From Paramesorhizobium leguminum (GTDB lineage Bacteria > Pseudomonadota > Alphaproteobacteria > Rhizobiales > Rhizobiaceae), in NCBI RefSeq assembly GCF_003217235.1, contig NZ_QJTF01000024.1:1-55698 (forward strand): a stretch of DNA of 55,698 nt, read 5' to 3'. Below are positions 8,041 through 16,171 of this stretch, piece by piece. The notes under the pieces were generated by a model, which ran no database searches, was not told the origin of the DNA, and saw nothing but the letters and a program-made list of their open reading frames with translations. The first letter of the stretch is position 1, and every line of letters begins with the position of its first letter. The translations under genes and the position numbers were made by a program.

Positions 8041-9017
8041 GATGCACTCTCATTCATTACGGGGTGGAAGCAGCGGAAGGACCGAGCGCCTTCCGGCGCG
8101 AGATCAGGCAGGCGCAAGCAGCCATTCGTCGCCCGATCACATCGCGCGCGGAAGCTGCAGCCCTTCGGCAGGCGGTCGATCGCCGGCGTCATGCCCCGGA
8201 TCTGGCGCAGCGGTTCTCCCCGCCGGTTCTGGGACGGGACGGAGGCGATCAGGCCTGCCGTATAGGGATGGCGCGGATCGGTCAGCACCTGGCCCACCGG
8301 CCCGGTCTCGACCAGCCGGCCCGCATACATGACAGCGATTTCGTCGGCGAGGCGCGAGACGATCGCCAGATCGTGGGTGATCCAGATCACCGCCGTGTTG
8401 GCCTCCTCGGTGAGGCGCTGGAATTCCGAGATGATCTGGCTCTGGATCGTCACGTCGAGCGCCGTGGTCGGCTCGTCGGCGATGATCAGGTCCGGCTTGT
8501 GGAGAAGCGCGATGGCAATCGCCACCCGCTGGCGCATTCCGCCGGAAAATTGATGCGGATAGGCGGACAGCCGTTCCTCGGGGCTCGGTATGCCGACCAG
8601 CCCCAGCGCATCCCGCGCCCTTTGCCGGGCGGCGTCTTTGGACACAGGATCGTGCGCCTGAACCGCTTCGATCATCTGCGTACCGATGGTGAGGACGGGA
8701 TTAAGCGTCGTCATCGGGTCCTGGAACACCATGGCGATGCGACGCCCACGCAATTGCCGCATCTCGTCGTCGGAATACCCGGCGATATCCTCGCCATCGA
8801 ACAGCACCTGGCCGCCGGCAATGCGTCCAGGCTTTTCGAGAAGCCGCATGATCGAGAAGCCGGTGACGGATTTTCCCGAGCCGGATTCGCCGACGAGGCC
8901 CAGCACCTTGCCGCGCTCGACCGTAAAGGACACTCCGTTTACAGCCCTGAGACCGGGCCGGTCCTTGCCCCCGCCGAACTCGGTGACGAGATTGCTTACC
9001 TCCAGCAGCGGCGTCAT
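8037..9017 (-). CDS. Peptide ABC transporter ATP-binding protein (DppD/OppD-like)
   Basis: This is the second ATPase of the peptide importer, 326 residues. Walker A GESGSGKSV, Q-loop MVFQDPMTTLNP, signature FSGGMRQR, Walker B LIIADEPTTALD and H-loop VIWITHD are all intact, and the C-terminal part has the GCSFRARCDRATNGC cysteine cluster of oligopeptide ATPases. A much earlier in-frame start exists, but the ATG at 9017 is right: it overlaps the permease stop as ATGA and places the N-terminus (MTPLLEVSNLVTEF) where the family begins. It would form a heterodimer with the DppF-like subunit on the cytoplasmic face of the permeases. Confidence 0.92.
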   Translation of the reverse strand: MTPLLEVSNLVTEFGGGKDRPGLRAVNGVSFTVERGKVLGLVGESGSGKSVTGFSIMRLLEKPGRIAGGQVLFDGEDIAGYSDDEMRQLRGRRIAMVFQDPMTTLNPVLTIGTQMIEAVQAHDPVSKDAARQRARDALGLVGIPSPEERLSAYPHQFSGGMRQRVAIAIALLHKPDLIIADEPTTALDVTIQSQIISEFQRLTEEANTAVIWITHDLAIVSRLADEIAVMYAGRLVETGPVGQVLTDPRHPYTAGLIASVPSQNRRGEPLRQIRGMTPAIDRLPKGCSFRARCDRATNGCLRLPDLAPEGARSFRCFHPVMNESAS

Positions 9018-9940
9018 GACATGCTCCTCGGATTGAGGACATCGCGGAGCCGGTCGCCGACGAGATTGATGGCGACGATGGTGATGAGAAGCGCGATGCC
9101 GGGGAAGAAGCTGATCCAGTAAAGGCCGGTCAGGAGATATTGATAGCCCGACGAGATCAGCATGCCGAGCGACGGCTCGGTGACCGAAGCGCCGAGACCG
9201 AGGAAGGACAGGGTCGCCTCCAGTCCGATGGCCCTTGCCACCTGCATTGTCGCGATGACGATGACGGGCGCAAGGCAGTTTGGCAGCAGGTGCCGGAAAA
9301 GAATGCGCCATCCGGGCAATCGCAACATGCGCGCCGCCTCGATATATTCCTTTTCCCGCTCCACCAGGGCGATGCCGCGCACCGTGCGGGCATAGGTGGC
9401 CCATTCGGCTATGATCAGCGCGATGACCACGTTCATAACGCCCTTGCCGAGAATAGCGAGCATCATCAACGCCATCAGGATGGTGGGCAAGGACAGTTGC
9501 AGGTCAACGAGCCGCATGATGATGGTTTCAGTGCGCCGTCCTCTATAGGCGGCGATAAGGCCGATGGTGGTCCCGATGATGGCGGCGGCGAAAGCCGAGA
9601 GCACGCCCACTATCAGCGAGGTCCTGAGTCCGTAGAGAATGCCCGACAGGATGTCGCGCCCCTGGCTATCCGTGCCAAGATGATACACAAGGCCGCTCAT
9701 GGATTCCGATCCCGGCGCCAGCCTTCCATCCATGATGTCGAGCTGCATCAGGTCATAGGGGTTCTGCGGGGAAATCCATGGCGCCAGAAGCGCCAGCCCG
9801 CAGATGATGATGAGCGTGACGAACCCGGTAGCCGCAACGGGGGAAGCGAAGAAATCCGTTATGCCTTTCCTGAGCCGGCCACGTTCGGATGCCGCGATAG
9901 TCGTGTCTTCCAGTTCGGTCATGGCTTCATGCCTTCGCAT
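9014..9940 (-). CDS. Peptide ABC transporter permease (DppC/OppC-like)
   Basis: This 308-residue inner-membrane permease has an OppC-type N-terminal helix (VTLIICGLALLAPWISP), the substrate-side segment LGTDSQGRDILSGILYG, and the coupling (EAA) loop EYIEAARMLRLPGWRILFRH that contacts the ATPases. About six membrane spans are visible. An alternative start at 9922 (MTELED) would remove six residues. The start region overlaps the DppB-like gene by 14 bp and the end overlaps the DppD-like gene by 4 bp, so the complex is made from one message. Confidence 0.92.
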   Translation of the reverse strand: MRRHEAMTELEDTTIAASERGRLRKGITDFFASPVAATGFVTLIIICGLALLAPWISPQNPYDLMQLDIMDGRLAPGSESMSGLVYHLGTDSQGRDILSGILYGLRTSLIVGVLSAFAAAIIGTTIGLIAAYRGRRTETIIMRLVDLQLSLPTILMALMMLAILGKGVMNVVIALIIAEWATYARTVRGIALVEREKEYIEAARMLRLPGWRILFRHLLPNCLAPVIVIATMQVARAIGLEATLSFLGLGASVTEPSLGMLISSGYQYLLTGLYWISFFPGIALLITIVAINLVGDRLRDVLNPRSMS

Positions 9941-10901
9941 CCAGCCGGATCCGCGGATCCAGGATTGTGTAACAAACGTCGATAATGAAATTCAGGACGA
10001 CGAAGAGCAGCACCATCATCATCAGGTAGGCGACGATAACCGGCCGATCGAGAAGGTTGATCGAGTCGATGATGAGCTTGCCCATGCCCGGCCACGCGAA
10101 GATGCTTTCCGTCACCACGGAGAAAGCGATCAGCGAGCCGAATTCAAGGCCGATGATGGTGACGACAGGGATCATCAGGTTTTTGAGCACATGCACGGCG
10201 ATGATCCGGCTTTCCCGCAATCCCTTGGCACGGGCGAATTTCACATAATCCTGCGGCAGCACTTCCTGAACCCCGGCGCGCACCAGGCGTAGGATCAGCG
10301 ATGTCTTGAACAGCGCCAGATTGAAGGCGGGAAGAATGAGGTGCCGCATTCCCTCCCATGTCAGGAAGGACCATTCCACGCCGAAAAGCGCCAGCGTCGG
10401 GCCGCGGCCATTGGTGGGCAGCCAGCCAAGCTCCACCGAGAACACCATGACCAGCATGAGCCCGACCCAGAATGTCGGCAGCGAAAAGCCCAGAACCGAG
10501 CCGCTCATGATGATTCGGGAGGAAATCCGGCCCGGATAAAGCCCGGCGTAAAGCCCCAGGGGCAGGCCGAAGACGAGCGCAATGACGAGCGCAGTGATGG
10601 CGAGCTCCAGCGTTGCCGGCAGGCGCTCGAGGATGAGGCCAAGCGCGGGGCGGCCATAGACGAAGCTGTCGCCGAAATCGCCGCGCAGCAAGCCCTGCAG
10701 GAACAGGAGATATTGCTTCCAAAGCGGCTGATCGAGGCCGTAATGGGCGATGACGCGGGCGCGCTCCGCCTGATTGGCATCCGGATTGATCAGGATGTCC
10801 ACCGGATTGCCGATTACGCTGACGCCGATGAAGACGATGACGGTCATCGCAAGGATGACGAACAGCGCCTGCATCAGCCGCCTGATGATGGATGTAACCA
10901 T
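9927..10901 (-). CDS. Peptide ABC transporter permease (DppB/OppB-like)
   Basis: This is the first permease of the importer, 324 residues. It starts with the family-typical short N-terminus IIRRLMQALFVILAMTVIVF and the periplasmic segment NPDANQAERARVIAHYGLDQ. It continues with membrane helices and the coupling loop YVKFARAKGLRESRIIAVHV near residue 220. It lies 11 bp downstream of the gamma-glutamyltransferase gene in the same operon. The substrate cannot be told from the permease; the enzyme neighbours suggest a gamma-glutamyl or otherwise amide-linked compound. Confidence 0.92.
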   Translation of the reverse strand: MVTSIIRRLMQALFVILAMTVIVFIGVSVIGNPVDILINPDANQAERARVIAHYGLDQPLWKQYLLFLQGLLRGDFGDSFVYGRPALGLILERLPATLELAITALVIALVFGLPLGLYAGLYPGRISSRIIMSGSVLGFSLPTFWVGLMLVMVFSVELGWLPTNGRGPTLALFGVEWSFLTWEGMRHLILPAFNLALFKTSLILRLVRAGVQEVLPQDYVKFARAKGLRESRIIAVHVLKNLMIPVVTIIGLEFGSLIAFSVVTESIFAWPGMGKLIIDSINLLDRPVIVAYLMMMVLLFVVLNFIIDVCYTILDPRIRLDAKA

Positions 10902-10912
10902 GCTAGTCCTCC

Positions 10913-12523
10913 TTACGCCACGGAGATGGCTACCCCGTCGCGCTGCGGATCGGCGGCGCCCCTGGAGACGCCGTCCTCGATCTTGATCGCATGGACCGCG
11001 GCGAAGGCATAGGTTTGCGGCGACCGCGCGACTTTATAGCCCAGCGCCCGCAACTCGCGTTCCACCGAGCGGCGGATGCGGTTGCAGATGTCTATGGTGT
11101 TCGACACGCCCACGACCCTTGGCGCGGAAACGGCCTCGAGCACGGGCATGTCGAAATCGATCATGTTCATCAGGCATTGTGCAACAGAAGGCGCGATATA
11201 GCTGCCGCCCGGCGCGCCGATGACGATGCTGGGCTCGTCACCCTTGAAGACGATCGTCGGGGCCGCGGAGCTGGGCCGGCGCTTGCCCGGCGCGATGGAA
11301 CCCGGCTTGCCGGGAACCGGATTGAAGCGGCTCATGGTGCCGTTATACATGAAGCCAAGCCCGTCCGTGATCGCGCCCGAGGGGCTGCCGAGCGTATGGG
11401 TCAGGGCGACGGCGTTGCCATCCTTGTCCACTACGGAAATATGCGTCGTGTCGCGCTGGGAGCGATCGAGACGCGATACATTGGCGATTTTCTCCGCCCG
11501 GATCGAGCGGGCATGTTCCGCGGCATGATCTCTCGACAGCAACTTCCCATAGGGCACTTCCACATAGGCCGGATCGCCCATATGGGCGTCCTTGTCGATG
11601 GTCATGCGCTTCATGGCCTCGAAGAGGATGCGCACATGCTCGGTACTGCCATGCCGCATCGCGCCCACATCGAACTCTTCCATGATGTGCAGCAGTTCCA
11701 GCATCGGGAAACCGGAACCCGGGGGCGGCGACGACGCAATCCGGTTGCCGCGATACTCGCCCCAGATCGGCGCAACCCGTGACAATTCATAGCGGGCCAG
11801 GTCCTCGCGACCGATCAGTCCGCCATTGGCCTTGAAGTCATCAGCGATCTCATCGGCGATTTCGCCATGATAGAAGATGTCCGCCCCGCCGCTTCGTGCG
11901 ATCCTTTCGAGCGTTCGGGCCATGTCGGTGTTGACGAGGGTGTCGCCGACATTCCTGACCTGGCCGTCCTCATGGAAATAGACGCGGCGCCCCGTGGACG
12001 AGAAGCGCAGCTTGTCCAGCGTGTTGGCGAAGCCGTCGTCCGACTGGTCCTTGGTCCAGTACCAGTGCATGTGGTTGCGGATCATGAAGCCGTCGCGCGC
12101 GTAGCGGATCGCGGGCGCGATCAAATCGGCCCAGTCGAATGTGCCGTAATCGCGGAGCGCCGTCTCGTAGCCCTTGAGCGAGCCGGGCGTGCAGACCGCC
12201 AGATAGCCGATGTCGGAGATATTGTCCTCGAGGACATAGCCGAAGCCGTCGCGGCTCTGGTGCCTGATCTTGTCCACCCACATATCGGGCGTCGCCTTGA
12301 GGGGGGCTCGGGCATAGAATTCGAGGATCTCGTGCACGCCCTTCTTCGGCATATAGACATGCATGGAGCCGAAGCCCCCGATGCCGGCCATCTGCGGATC
12401 CACCACGCCTTGCGTGAAGGCGCAGGCGAGCGCCGCATCCACGGCGTTGCCGCCACGCTCCAGAACTTCCGCGCCCGCCTCGACCGCCTCGGGTTGAGGC
12501 GCAACAATCGTTCCATTCTTCAT
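10913..12523 (-). CDS. ggt: Gamma-glutamyltransferase family enzyme, no signal peptide
   Basis: This 536-residue N-terminal-nucleophile hydrolase belongs to the gamma-glutamyltransferase family, which cleaves or transfers gamma-glutamyl groups from glutathione-like substrates. The self-processing site is DTTHISVVDKDGNAVALTH; by analogy with E. coli the nucleophile is the first Thr of TTH (Thr359). The small subunit keeps GSPSGAITDGLGFMYNG and the glycine pair IGAPGGSYI. Most bacterial members are exported, but this one starts MKNGTIVAPQPEAVEAGAEV with no signal sequence, so it should act in the cytoplasm on imported substrate. It overlaps the hydrolase gene by 4 bp (ATGA) and precedes the permeases. 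An upstream start supplying a signal peptide is ruled out by that overlap unless translation starts inside the hydrolase gene. Confidence 0.9.
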   Translation of the reverse strand: MKNGTIVAPQPEAVEAGAEVLERGGNAVDAALACAFTQGVVDPQMAGIGGFGSMHVYMPKKGVHEILEFYARAPLKATPDMWVDKIRHQSRDGFGYVLEDNISDIGYLAVCTPGSLKGYETALRDYGTFDWADLIAPAIRYARDGFMIRNHMHWYWTKDQSDDGFANTLDKLRFSSTGRRVYFHEDGQVRNVGDTLVNTDMARTLERIARSGGADIFYHGEIADEIADDFKANGGLIGREDLARYELSRVAPIWGEYRGNRIASSPPPGSGFPMLELLHIMEEFDVGAMRHGSTEHVRILFEAMKRMTIDKDAHMGDPAYVEVPYGKLLSRDHAAEHARSIRAEKIANVSRLDRSQRDTTHISVVDKDGNAVALTHTLGSPSGAITDGLGFMYNGTMSRFNPVPGKPGSIAPGKRRPSSAAPTIVFKGDEPSIVIGAPGGSYIAPSVAQCLMNMIDFDMPVLEAVSAPRVVGVSNTIDICNRIRRSVERELRALGYKVARSPQTYAFAAVHAIKIEDGVSRGAADPQRDGVAISVA

Positions 12524-13374
12524 TTTTCGCGACGGTCCTTCAGCACCTTTGCGAGGAAAGCCTTGACCTGGCTCAGCACCTTGATCCGGTCGTGGGAAAC
12601 GCCCGGCACGCGGTCGAACGTCACGTCGACACCGGCATCGCGGAAGGATTGCGCCAGCGCGGCGAGGCGTTCGGGGCGGGTTCCGCCCGCGTCGTTCGCG
12701 CCGTCCATGTAATATTTGCCGCCCGGTCTATGGGTGATTTCCCAGGTTTCGAGATCGGCATCGCCGACGACCATATGGACCGGCACCTTGGCGAGTTCCT
12801 CGGGCCGGAACGGTTTGCCGAAACGGCTCTCGATGTCGCGGATGCCGACCCACCAGTCGCGGGTAGGGTCCAACAGCGTGACGGAGCCCGGCGCGCCGAT
12901 GGACGCCGCCCAGAGCTTTTCGGGATGCAGGATTGCGAAGCGATGGGTGAAATGGCCGCCGCCGGAAAAGCCGAACATGGCGAATTTCGCCCAGTCCTGC
13001 CGGTATTTGGCCGCCATTTCCGCGACCATGGCGATGACCGTCTGATCGTAGCGGATATCGCCTTCTTCCATAAATTTGTAGCCGGAGCGCGCGCCGTCAC
13101 CGAAGATGCCGACGGGAAAGATCGGGCACAGGATGGCGCAGTCATTATAGAGCCCGAATTCGGCAAAGCCGTCGCGGAAATCGATGGCCGAGGTGCGGCC
13201 CGTGCCATGCACCGCCACCAGGAGGTCGAGCTTGCGCCCGTCGGCGGCGGTTGGCGGCACATAGAGCACCATATGGAGGCGGGGATCGACCTTGGAGGCG
13301 AAGATGGCCGTCTGGCCATAATCATAGACGGCCGCCGCCCGGGCGACGGCTTCGCCCGTTCCGAGTTCCTGCAT
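12520..13374 (-). CDS. Alpha/beta hydrolase of the peptide-transporter operon
   Basis: This 284-residue alpha/beta-hydrolase has a nucleophile elbow FGFSGGGHF (Ser137), an oxyanion-type VAVHGTGR strand-turn near residue 53, a candidate acid in MVVGDADLETWE (Asp205 or Asp207) and a candidate His in VPGVSHD (His261). There is no signal peptide. It lies between the solute-binding protein and the gamma-glutamyltransferase, coupled to the latter by a 4-bp overlap, so it probably acts on the imported compound or its product. Esterase, amidase or peptidase activity are all possible; the sequence does not decide. Confidence 0.8.
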   Translation of the reverse strand: MQELGTGEAVARAAAVYDYGQTAIFASKVDPRLHMVLYVPPTAADGRKLDLLVAVHGTGRTSAIDFRDGFAEFGLYNDCAILCPIFPVGIFGDGARSGYKFMEEGDIRYDQTVIAMVAEMAAKYRQDWAKFAMFGFSGGGHFTHRFAILHPEKLWAASIGAPGSVTLLDPTRDWWVGIRDIESRFGKPFRPEELAKVPVHMVVGDADLETWEITHRPGGKYYMDGANDAGGTRPERLAALAQSFRDAGVDVTFDRVPGVSHDRIKVLSQVKAFLAKVLKDRREK

Positions 13375-13430
13375 GAATGTCTCCTGGAGAAATGGAGAGG
13401 GCCGCTGATGGCGCAGCCCTCAAATAATGA

Positions 13431-14993
13431 TTAGTTCGCCGGCTTCACTTCGTAAGCGAGCGTGTATTTGTCGCCGCGCGGGGTGTAGGCGACGGTCTTC
13501 TTCGCGCCCAGCACCACGTTTTCGTAATGCAGCGGAAGGAGCCAGAGATTGTTGAAGGTCCGCACCGACAAGTCTTCCAGCAATGGCTCGCGCTCCGCTT
13601 CGGCGAGCGTGGAACTGGCCTTGGCGAGAACCTCGTCGATCTGAGGATCGGAGATTCCGCCGCCATTATAGCGTCCGGTGCCCTTCTTCTCGTCGCGGGT
13701 GGCGACGACGGCCACCGTCGGATTGGTGGTCTCGCCGGAATTGACGCCCCAGGAGCCGAAGTAGACGCTGTAATCGCCCCTCGCATAGGCATCCGAATAC
13801 ATCGCCCAGGGCAGCACCTCGACCTTCGTCTTGATGCCGATGCGGGTGAACATCTGGCCTACGGCCTGCAGGACTTCCGCATCCTTGACGTAGCGTCCGG
13901 AAGGACCGTGAATGGTCAGGCTGAATCCGTCAGGGTAACCGGCTTCCGCCAGAAGGGCTTTTGCCGCAGCGGCATCGTAACCAACCTTTTCAACCTTGCC
14001 GGAATGGCCGGCATAACCCTCGGCGACGAACTGGTCTGCAAGCGTGCCGTTCTTCTGCATGACGCGGTCGACGATTGCCGGACGGTTGATCGACATCAGC
14101 ATGGCGCGGCGCACACGAACGTCCTTGAGCGGATTCTTGCCGTCCGCGGCCTGCACGAAGGGCGAGGCGTCGCGGCTGACATCCATGCCGAGATAGACGA
14201 AACGCGAGGACTGGCCATTGATGATCTGCAAATCGCCGCTCGATTCCACGCGGGCCATGCCATCGGCGGGCAGGGTTTCGATAATGTCGATCTCATTGGA
14301 GAGAAGCGAGGCGAGACGGGCGCCATCGTCGGGCAGGAAGCGCAAGGTGACGCCAGACCAATGCGAGGGGCCGGCGAAATAATTGTCGTTACGCTTCAGC
14401 GTCAGATTGCTGCCGGGCGCATAGGAAGCGAACGAGAAAGCGCCCGTGCCGGTCGCGCATTTGCCATTGTCGAAATCCTGCACCGGCGCATCCTTGCAAT
14501 CGGCGCTGATGATGCGGATGCGGCTGATCGAATTGAGGAGCAGCGGATCCGGAACCTTGGTTTCGACGATGACCGTGTACGGATCTTTCGCCGTCACGCC
14601 CGCAATGCTGCGGGTATAGGACGCAAAGCCCTGGCTCGGCTTTTCGCGCGCGCGCAACAGAGAGGCTATGACATCGTCGGCATTGAAGTCGCTGCCGTCA
14701 TGGAATTTGACGCCTTCGCGCAGCTTGAATTCCCAATGGGTCGGATCGACAGTCTTCCATTGCGTAGCCAGTTCCGGCGCATTGGCGGACTTGCCGGTCA
14801 GGTTGATGAGGCTGTCCCAGATATGCCGAGACGTGGCATTGTTGGGGGCGGAACTGTCCTCGTGGGGATCAAGCGTTGTCGGTGTCGTGGACATGCCGAT
14901 GGTGAGAGGTGTTTCCTGTGCCGCCGCCAAGGCCGGGATGGCGATGGTTCCTAGCAGCGCAAAGGCTGCGCGCATCAATATCGATTGGTTCAT
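13431..14993 (-). CDS. Extracellular solute-binding protein, family 5 (peptide type)
   Basis: This is the periplasmic receptor of the importer, 520 residues from the ATG at 14993, chosen because it opens a clean signal peptide (SILMRAAFALLGTIAIPALA, then AAAQET). An in-frame upstream start at 15020 would add nine residues ahead of it. The SBP_bac_5 pattern is clear: TTPTTLDPHEDSSAPN near the mature N-terminus, the DPTHWEFKLREGVKFHDG block and FNADDVIASLLRARE. It is the first gene of the seven-gene operon, 56 bp ahead of the hydrolase. The binding pocket is too variable in this family for a ligand to be named. Confidence 0.92.
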   Translation of the reverse strand: MNQSILMRAAFALLGTIAIPALAAAQETPLTIGMSTTPTTLDPHEDSSAPNNATSRHIWDSLINLTGKSANAPELATQWKTVDPTHWEFKLREGVKFHDGSDFNADDVIASLLRAREKPSQGFASYTRSIAGVTAKDPYTVIVETKVPDPLLLNSISRIRIISADCKDAPVQDFDNGKCATGTGAFSFASYAPGSNLTLKRNDNYFAGPSHWSGVTLRFLPDDGARLASLLSNEIDIIETLPADGMARVESSGDLQIINGQSSRFVYLGMDVSRDASPFVQAADGKNPLKDVRVRRAMLMSINRPAIVDRVMQKNGTLADQFVAEGYAGHSGKVEKVGYDAAAAKALLAEAGYPDGFSLTIHGPSGRYVKDAEVLQAVGQMFTRIGIKTKVEVLPWAMYSDAYARGDYSVYFGSWGVNSGETTNPTVAVVATRDEKKGTGRYNGGGISDPQIDEVLAKASSTLAEAEREPLLEDLSVRTFNNLWLLPLHYENVVLGAKKTVAYTPRGDKYTLAYEVKPAN

Positions 14994-15118
14994 TGTTCCC
15001 GCTTCCATTTTTGTAAACAAGGCGACCGGTCTTGCTGCCGGCTTGATGAGCGCGCTTGTGCCGCTCTTGGAGGGGAAGCCTAGGAACGGGGGAGGGGGGT
15101 GTCAAACACAAAAATCTG

Positions 15119-15139
15119 ATGTTACAGTCATCGTAACAT
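15119..15139. promoter_or_regulatory. Palindromic operator candidate between IclR gene and operon
   Basis: A perfect 7-7-7 palindrome, ATGTTAC-N7-GTAACAT, sits in the divergent intergenic region, 52 bp before the IclR start and 126 bp before the solute-binding protein start. Size and symmetry suit a dimeric winged-helix regulator. The simplest reading is that the IclR protein binds here and controls both its own gene and the transporter operon. Confidence 0.6.
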
Positions 15140-15190
15140 GATTGGGCGACGTTGCCGCGCGTGGGGAAGCAGAGCGGAAAAGGGGGGTGA

Positions 15191-15958
15191 ATGGGCGATT
15201 CTGGGGTAAATTCCGATAAAAATGTGCTGGAATCGGTGAACGCGGCGATCAGTGTTCTCATGTATGTCGCCAAGCAGCCGGATGTCAGGCTATCGGAAAT
15301 CGCGCGGGCCTTGAGCGAAACCAAGCCAAGAATCTTGCGAATGTTACGTACACTGGAACACCGCGGGCTGGTTCGGAAGGACAAAAGCGGCACCTACCGT
15401 TTGGGCAACACCGCCATCGTGCTCGGCACCGCCGCCTCGACGCAGGTCGATCTGGTCAGGGTGGCCAATCCCATCCTTGAGCGGTTGGGGCAGAAGGTGA
15501 ATGAGACGGCCTTTCTGCGGATCATCGATAATGGCGAATCCCTGTGCATCGCAAAATTCGAGCCGATGCGGGATCTGCGTGTGCACTCCCTGATCGGACG
15601 GCGGCGACCGCTCTATGCGGGTTCCTACAAACTGCTGCTGGCGTTCCTGCCGCCCCAGGTTCAGGACCAGCTCATTCCCGCCGAGATCAAGAAATTCACC
15701 GCAAGGACGATCGTCGACAGGGCGAAGCTGAAGGCCGAGCTGCAGCGCATCCGGGAGGCGGGCCACTGCGTCAGCCAGGGCGAAGTGAGCGAGCAACTCG
15801 TGTCGGTTGCCGTGCCGGTATTGGCCTTCGACGGTTCTGTCATCGCTTCCGTCAACATCGCCGCCCCGGCCTTTCGCACGAGCGACAGCGACGTTCAGCG
15901 CTACGCGCTTCTGCTGAAAGACGCGGCGAAGAAAATCTCCGAGGGCCTCGGCTGGTAG
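15191..15958 (+). CDS. IclR family transcriptional regulator
   Basis: This 255-residue regulator has an N-terminal winged helix (SVNAAISVLMYVAKQP, then LSEIARALSETKPRILRMLR and TLEHRGLVRKD, about residues 15-65). A C-terminal IclR effector domain follows, with typical stretches RRRPLYAGSYKLLLAFLPP, REAGHCVSQGEVSEQLVSVA and VPVLAFDGSVIASVNIAAPA. It is divergent from the peptide-transporter/ggt operon and probably senses the imported compound or a breakdown product. The 195 bp downstream, before the efflux operon, hold no supported gene. Confidence 0.9.
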   Translation: MGDSGVNSDKNVLESVNAAISVLMYVAKQPDVRLSEIARALSETKPRILRMLRTLEHRGLVRKDKSGTYRLGNTAIVLGTAASTQVDLVRVANPILERLGQKVNETAFLRIIDNGESLCIAKFEPMRDLRVHSLIGRRRPLYAGSYKLLLAFLPPQVQDQLIPAEIKKFTARTIVDRAKLKAELQRIREAGHCVSQGEVSEQLVSVAVPVLAFDGSVIASVNIAAPAFRTSDSDVQRYALLLKDAAKKISEGLGW

Positions 15959-16171
15959 CTCGTTTTTCAATTTCGCGTTCCATGATCTACATGAAAGTCG
16001 ACGGACATTGCGGAGCTCAATTTGGTTGCGAGACGCGCGCTTCCTTATAATGTAGTGTTACACCTGATTCTGGTCGCTCCCTGGGATTTCGTTGGCACTG
16101 GAAATCTATCGACATGCCTGAAACCCGCCTTACTTTCAGAGCGCTGAATATCAATGCCGCCATGGTGCCGA

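Noticed and set aside
8037-9404. A 455-codon open frame for the DppD-like ATPase
   Set aside because: The first 129 codons are out-of-frame permease sequence (Arg/His/Pro-rich); the ATG at 9017 overlaps the permease stop and starts the family sequence.
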